The notes under the pieces: generated by a model | Told to the model about the DNA's origin: nothing | Database searches by the model: none | Seen by the model: only the letters and a program-made list of their open reading frames with translations | Part shown: positions 14,401-17,948 of the stretch, one piece after another | Numbering within the stretch: the first letter of the stretch is position 1 | Layout of the letters: every line of letters starts with the position of its first letter | Source: Christensenella sp. UBA1750 | GTDB taxonomy: Bacteria > Bacillota > Clostridia > Christensenellales > UBA1750 | Length of the DNA: 17,948 bases | Direction: 5' to 3' | Assembly: GCA_002315655.1 (NCBI GenBank) | Contig: DCHO01000027.1 | Coordinates: 1 to 17,948, forward strand | Program-made: the position numbers and the translations under genes

Positions 14401-16146
14401 GTGAAAAAGCTCTTTTCCATCATACTTACGCTGCATTTGCTGCTGTCTTTTGTGCTCCCGGTGCACGCGGACACAGCGGCGCAGCTCACGTTCAATATCA
14501 TCCCGACGGAAAACACAGACGGCAAAGTGGTGCTTGAGATCGACATGAGCCTTCTCAACGGTTCCTCAAACCAGTCCATCAGCCAACTTGAATTCCGTTA
14601 CGAAAACACGCTCATCGGCAGTATGCAGTCCTTAAATGCGGGCTCCACCGCGTTCCTGCGCTCCACGCCCATCGACCGCTCCATGGAATCCATGGCAGGG
14701 GACGTGGAGATCGAGATCACCTACATCGACTTTGACGGCACTCCGCGTTCCCTCATCAAAACCGTGGACGCATCGGCCGCCGCGCCCATCATCAATTTCA
14801 AGCGCACCGCCTCCGCAGAGTCCGTGGGGCTCAACGAGAAAATCAAGCTCACCTACATCATCAAAAACGAAGGCGCCGTGGTGCTTACCGGTCTTGTTCT
14901 GACTGACGATATGGAAGGCGTTGGCCAAATCGGCACCATCGACACGCTCTATCCCGGCGATATGCGCCAGTTTGAGAAGGAAGTCACCATCACAAAGGAT
15001 GTCGTCTCCCTGCCGCATCTGTCCTATTCCACGATCAATTCCACCGCATCACAGTATATGGAGCTGGATGCCTTAAAGATTACACTGTACCAACCCCAAA
15101 TCACCGTCACGTTGAAAAGTGACAGCGAGACCATTTCCTCCGGCGAGAACACCACCCTCACCTGCTCCATCGTCAACGACGGTACCGTGGCGTTGAGCGA
15201 CGTCACCGTGACCGATGCAACCCTGGGCACCATCGTGGAAAACGTGACGCTGGAAGTGGGCAAGGCCTACAGCTGGAGCAAGCTCATCCGCCCCATGCTG
15301 ACCCAGGGCTATATGGTCGCGGTCTCCGCCAAAGACCCCGCCGGCAACACCGTCACCGCCACCTCCAACGCCATCACCATCACGGTCAACACCGCCTCCG
15401 CCCCCAATGTACTGCCGGAAGAAATTCTTGAACTGACGGCCACCCCGAACACCAAGGAATTGTCCGGCGTATCGACCGTCAATTTCAACATTCTCGTTCG
15501 CAACAAGGACACGGAACCCTTGACCGGCGTAACCCTCTGTGACCAGAACGGCACCGTGTTGCAGCGTCTCTCCGATCTGCCCGTGGGCGATCAGATGCTC
15601 ACCGTTTCGGTCAATGTGGATCACACCGGCGACTATTCCTTCACGCTCTCCGCCACGCGCTCCACCAAGGAGACCGTCAGCATCACCTCCGAACCTGTCA
15701 CCATCACCATCGCGGACAGCGCGATGGTCGCGGAGGAAGTCACCGTCACCCCCACGCCTGAAATCAAGGAGACCAAGAAGCGCAGCGGCATCGCCCCGTG
15801 GCTGGTGATGATTCTTATTGTGGTGATTCTGCTTGTCATCGCCTGCATCGTGGTGCTGGTAGTGCTGCAGCTCCGTGCCAACCGCGTCTCCGAACCCGAT
15901 GAGGCAGAGGAGCAATACACGCCTCCGCCCGTTAAGGAGGAGCGCCCGCGCCCCGTGCGGGAGAATCCCTACGACATCCGCGAGGAGATCAGCCGCGCCG
16001 CCACCGAGTATTCCCGCCCGGTGCAGCAGCCCTCCCGTCCCGTGCCCCGCTACCATAATCCCCCTGCGCCGCTCCCCGACGACGAGCCTACGGTCTACAC
16101 CGCCCCCCGCCGCGAGCCCCGCACAAAGGACAATACGCCCCAGTAA
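14401..16146 (+). CDS. Surface protein with three Ig-like/CARDB-like modules, membrane anchor and cytoplasmic tail
   Basis: A 581-residue type-I membrane protein of unknown function. MKKLFSIILTLHLLLSFVLP with VHA at 21-23 is a signal peptide, cleaved near residue 23. After an N-terminal domain (24-128), three related beta-rich modules follow (about 131-230, 231-330, 341-437). Each has the CARDB/DUF11-type pattern of V-N-G/D-T linked turns, such as IIKNEGAVVLTGLVLTDD, SIVNDGTVALSDVTVTD and LVRNKDTEPLTGVTLCD. One membrane helix (464-490) is followed by a 90-residue cytoplasmic tail rich in Pro, Arg and Glu. The GTG start has AAGGAGG 13 bases upstream. It may sense or organise the envelope, but this is inference. 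Confidence 0.7.
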   Translation: MKKLFSIILTLHLLLSFVLPVHADTAAQLTFNIIPTENTDGKVVLEIDMSLLNGSSNQSISQLEFRYENTLIGSMQSLNAGSTAFLRSTPIDRSMESMAGDVEIEITYIDFDGTPRSLIKTVDASAAAPIINFKRTASAESVGLNEKIKLTYIIKNEGAVVLTGLVLTDDMEGVGQIGTIDTLYPGDMRQFEKEVTITKDVVSLPHLSYSTINSTASQYMELDALKITLYQPQITVTLKSDSETISSGENTTLTCSIVNDGTVALSDVTVTDATLGTIVENVTLEVGKAYSWSKLIRPMLTQGYMVAVSAKDPAGNTVTATSNAITITVNTASAPNVLPEEILELTATPNTKELSGVSTVNFNILVRNKDTEPLTGVTLCDQNGTVLQRLSDLPVGDQMLTVSVNVDHTGDYSFTLSATRSTKETVSITSEPVTITIADSAMVAEEVTVTPTPEIKETKKRSGIAPWLVMILIVVILLVIACIVVLVVLQLRANRVSEPDEAEEQYTPPPVKEERPRPVRENPYDIREEISRAATEYSRPVQQPSRPVPRYHNPPAPLPDDEPTVYTAPRREPRTKDNTPQ

Positions 16147-16151
16147 AAGCC

Positions 16152-16192
16152 AACACCGCCGTGCCTCGTTCAGAAGCCCGGCGGTGTTTTTC
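16152..16192 (+). terminator. Intrinsic terminator after the surface protein gene
   Basis: AACACCGCCG (16152-16161) pairs perfectly with CGGCGGTGTT (16179-16188), and Ts follow (GTTTTTCTC). It begins five bases after the stop codon. Confidence 0.9.
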
Positions 16193-16238
16193 TCTTCTAT
16201 CACATCATAATCCAATCGCGCACAGACAAGCGTTCACC

Positions 16239-16263
16239 GTAGGGGCGGGGTCTCCCCGCCCGG
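16239..16263. repeat. Short GC-rich palindrome, possible REP-type repeat
   Basis: GGGCGGGG (16243-16250) and CCCCGCCC (16254-16261) are perfectly complementary around a TCT loop, in the context CGTAGGGGCGGGG. Similar short GGGGCGG palindromes are scattered between genes in many Clostridia (recalled, not searched). It lies between convergent genes and lacks a T run, so it is not a typical terminator. Confidence 0.5.
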
Positions 16264-16290
16264 GTTCAATCCCCATAATCACAATGATTT

Positions 16291-17616
16291 TCAAAGAGAA
16301 ATCAGGATTTTATCCAGCTGCCCGATTGCATACAGGGGAAGGTTCAGCAGCCATTCTTCCTTTTTGTAATCCGCCATGGAGCATCTGACGGCGATCTCCG
16401 GGGCGAATTTCTCGACATAGGTTTTCAGGCTTTTTGCCCTTAAATTCACCTCTGCTTTCACTTCAATCGGCATGACCATTTCGCCGTTATCGACCATAAA
16501 ATCAATTTCGCATTGCCCGTTTGCGTTGGTGTAGTAATAAACGTTCAGACCTTTTTGGACAATCATCTGCTGCAACACATACTGTTCCGTCAGCGCACCC
16601 TTAAATTCCACAAACAGGTCATTCCCGTCCAGCAAAACTTTGGCAGTGAGCCCTGCCATGCAGCCCAGCAGCCCCACATCCAGCAGATACATTTTGAAGG
16701 CCTTCGCATCTTCGTAGGCTTTCAGCGGCAAATGCCCGATCGTGACCCGCATCACCTTATGCACAAGCCCGCAATCGGACAGCCAGAGGATCGCGTTCTC
16801 AAAATCCTTCGCCCTTGCGCCTTCCCGCACCATGCCATAGACGAACTTTTTGTTTTCCTTTGCAAGCTGCGAGGGAATGCTGTTCCAGAGCATCCGAATT
16901 TTCGGCACGATCTCCGTGGGCGCGTGCTTGGAAAAGTCCTGCTCATAGGCATTCAGAATGCGCATCTGAATTTCGCGCACCTCCCGAAAATCCCTGTTTT
17001 CGGCAAACGCCCTGACCGCCTCGGGCATTCCGCCTACGAAATAGTATTGCTTCAAAAGGTCAATGAAATCCTGCCGGAACGCCGAAACCAAGGCATAATC
17101 CCCGCTTTCAAGCAAATGAACCAGTTTTTCCTTGCCCAGCGCGAGCAGAACCTCCTGAAAGGTCAGCGGATAAAGCTTCAGGAAATCGACCTTGCCGACG
17201 GGGAAGGAAGTCCCTTCGTGAAGGGCAATGCCTAAAAGCGACCCGGCACAGACGATGTTGTACTCCGGGGCTTCTTCGTAGAAATATTTGAGGCTCGACA
17301 GCGCCCGGGGCACCTCCTGCACCTCGTCAAAAATGATGAGAGTGTTCTCCGGCTCGATCTTGCAGTCGGCATAAAGCTCAAGCCCCATGAGGATTCTTTC
17401 CACATTCAAATCGGATGAAAACAGCTCTTTCATCCTTGAATTGGAATCAAAATTGATATACACGGTCTTTTCGTAGGCCGTTTTGCCGAATTCCTTCATC
17501 AGCCATGTTTTCCCGACCTGCCTTGCGCCTTCGATGATCAGCGGCTTTCTGTTCGGGTTATTTTTCCATGCCATCAGGCTTTCAATCGCGGTTCTATACA
17601 AAGCAAGCACCCCCAT
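16291..17616 (-). CDS. AAA family ATPase with DUF4143 domain
   Basis: A 441-residue ATPase. The N-terminal AAA_14 domain has Walker A GARQVGKT (30-37), Walker B LIIFDEVQ (93-100) and sensor CAGSLLG (123-129), then LYPLTFQEVLLAL (148-160). The C-terminal DUF4143 region has a PD-(D/E)XK-like core: GQCEIDF (367-373, E370 and D372) and IEVKAE (384-389, E385 and K387). The family is widespread and uncharacterised; a nuclease or DNA-related role is inferred from that core only. The ATG at 17616 has no Shine-Dalgarno and lies about 12 bases after the predicted transcription start. A TTG at 17601, with GGGGGTG upstream, is an alternative start. Transcribed alone. Confidence 0.87.
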   Translation of the reverse strand: MGVLALYRTAIESLMAWKNNPNRKPLIIEGARQVGKTWLMKEFGKTAYEKTVYINFDSNSRMKELFSSDLNVERILMGLELYADCKIEPENTLIIFDEVQEVPRALSSLKYFYEEAPEYNIVCAGSLLGIALHEGTSFPVGKVDFLKLYPLTFQEVLLALGKEKLVHLLESGDYALVSAFRQDFIDLLKQYYFVGGMPEAVRAFAENRDFREVREIQMRILNAYEQDFSKHAPTEIVPKIRMLWNSIPSQLAKENKKFVYGMVREGARAKDFENAILWLSDCGLVHKVMRVTIGHLPLKAYEDAKAFKMYLLDVGLLGCMAGLTAKVLLDGNDLFVEFKGALTEQYVLQQMIVQKGLNVYYYTNANGQCEIDFMVDNGEMVMPIEVKAEVNLRAKSLKTYVEKFAPEIAVRCSMADYKKEEWLLNLPLYAIGQLDKILISL

Positions 17617-17634
17617 AGATCGTTTTCAAAATCT

Positions 17635-17663
17635 ATTATGCCCGGTTTCTCCGATTTTGTCAA
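17635..17663 (-). promoter_or_regulatory. Promoter of the DUF4143 ATPase gene
   Basis: On the - strand a consensus TTGACA (17658-17663) and CATAAT (17635-17640) are separated by 17 bases. The predicted start of transcription, near 17628, leaves only about 12 bases before the ATG. Confidence 0.75.
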
Positions 17664-17750
17664 CGTAATTTGCGGCTTATGCTTGCATTTTTCGGACGAA
17701 TTTTCGTCGTATCACAACGCTTTTTCTGACGAACATGGATTCAATCCCAC

Positions 17751-17785
17751 AAAAATCCCTCTGCCGATTTCTTGGCAGAGGGATT
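17751..17785 (-). terminator. Intrinsic terminator after the ppdK gene
   Basis: AATCCCTCTGCC (17754-17765) pairs perfectly with GGCAGAGGGATT (17774-17785). On the - strand the stem is followed by TTTTTG. It is 22 bases past the stop codon of ppdK and closes that - strand transcript. Confidence 0.88.
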
Positions 17786-17807
17786 CGTTTACATTATGAA
17801 GCTATCC

Positions 17808-17948
17808 TTACTTCTTCTGGGAGATCGCGGCCTGCGCAGCAGCCAGACGGGCGATCGGGACGCGGTAGGGAGAGCAGGAAACGTAGTCCAGACCGATGGA
17901 GTTGCAGAACTCGATGGAGGACGGGTCGCCGCCGTGCTCGCCGCAGAT
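17808..17948 (-). CDS. ppdK: Pyruvate, phosphate dikinase, C-terminal end (partial)
   Basis: The last 46 codons are present, from the window edge to a TAA at 17808-17810. ICGEHGGDPSSIEFC carries the catalytic cysteine region of the PEP/pyruvate-binding domain of pyruvate, phosphate dikinase, and YVSCSPYRVPIARLAAAQAA is the conserved end of this enzyme. It interconverts pyruvate and phosphoenolpyruvate using ATP or pyrophosphate/AMP and is common in anaerobic Clostridia. Related PEP-utilising enzymes share parts of this motif, but the full C-terminus matches PPDK. A strong terminator follows. Confidence 0.92.
   Translation of the reverse strand: MCGEHGGDPSSIEFCNSIGLDYVSCSPYRVPIARLAAAQAAISQKK

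Noticed and set aside
15073..16215. A 380-codon open frame on the - strand
   Set aside because: Antisense to the surface protein gene, with a Gly/Arg/His-rich product, and it runs through the terminator at 16152-16192.
1..17948. CRISPR array, tRNA, rRNA, phage, insertion sequence or riboswitch
   Set aside because: No regularly spaced direct repeats, transposase motifs, tRNA-like cloverleafs or recognisable riboswitch cores were seen when reading both strands. A tool search could still reveal weak cases.

Overview
The window looks like about 18 kb of chromosome from a gut-type member of the Clostridia, most likely an Oscillospiraceae/Ruminococcaceae relative. That placement is inferred from high third-position GC, strong AGGAGG ribosome binding sites, many GTG starts, the family mix (Cof-type HAD phosphatase, DUF362 ferredoxin protein, CD225/DUF2752 pair, pyruvate phosphate dikinase) and GC-rich palindromes between genes. 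I saw no rRNA, tRNA, insertion sequence, phage gene or CRISPR array.

Layout. Positions 1-95 hold the tail of an unidentified gene. At 390-722 is an orphan small protein with a textbook double-glycine (bacteriocin-type) leader but a long 91-residue cargo. From 1027 to 6739 seven genes run on the + strand with gaps of 0-37 bases and no clear internal terminator: HAD phosphatase, DUF362/ferredoxin protein, GNAT acetyltransferase, zinc-ribbon CD225 membrane protein, DUF2752 membrane protein, TrmL tRNA methyltransferase, and a Na/Pi cotransporter with a PhoU-like domain. A 358-base gap of stacked palindromes and a terminator follows.

At 7098-10434 a secreted CAP/SCP-domain protein (- strand) diverges from a three-gene + strand operon: class-I glutamine amidotransferase-like hydrolase (C26), Gfo/Idh/MocA oxidoreductase and ribokinase-like sugar kinase. 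A bidirectional terminator separates this operon from a convergent membrane diguanylate cyclase (10489-11574, - strand). Divergent from the cyclase is a two-gene transporter operon: an OPA-type MFS permease whose end overlaps the start of an SLC13/ion-transporter-superfamily permease. A type-I membrane protein with three tandem Ig-like/CARDB-like modules and a Pro/Arg-rich cytoplasmic tail follows at 14401-16146. The right end, on the - strand, has an AAA ATPase with DUF4143 domain (16291-17616) and the C-terminus of pyruvate phosphate dikinase (17808 to the window edge).

Promoters were read by eye upstream of the HAD gene, the CAP gene, the C26 operon, the cyclase, the permease operon, the surface protein and the ATPase. 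Three of them share a TG-N-TATACT extended -10. Most of the window is ordinary core and accessory metabolism. The parts most worth a second look are the orphan double-glycine protein, the zinc-ribbon CD225/DUF2752 pair, the coupled OPA-SLC13 permeases, the CARDB-like surface protein, the near-leaderless ATPase message and the palindrome-filled gap.
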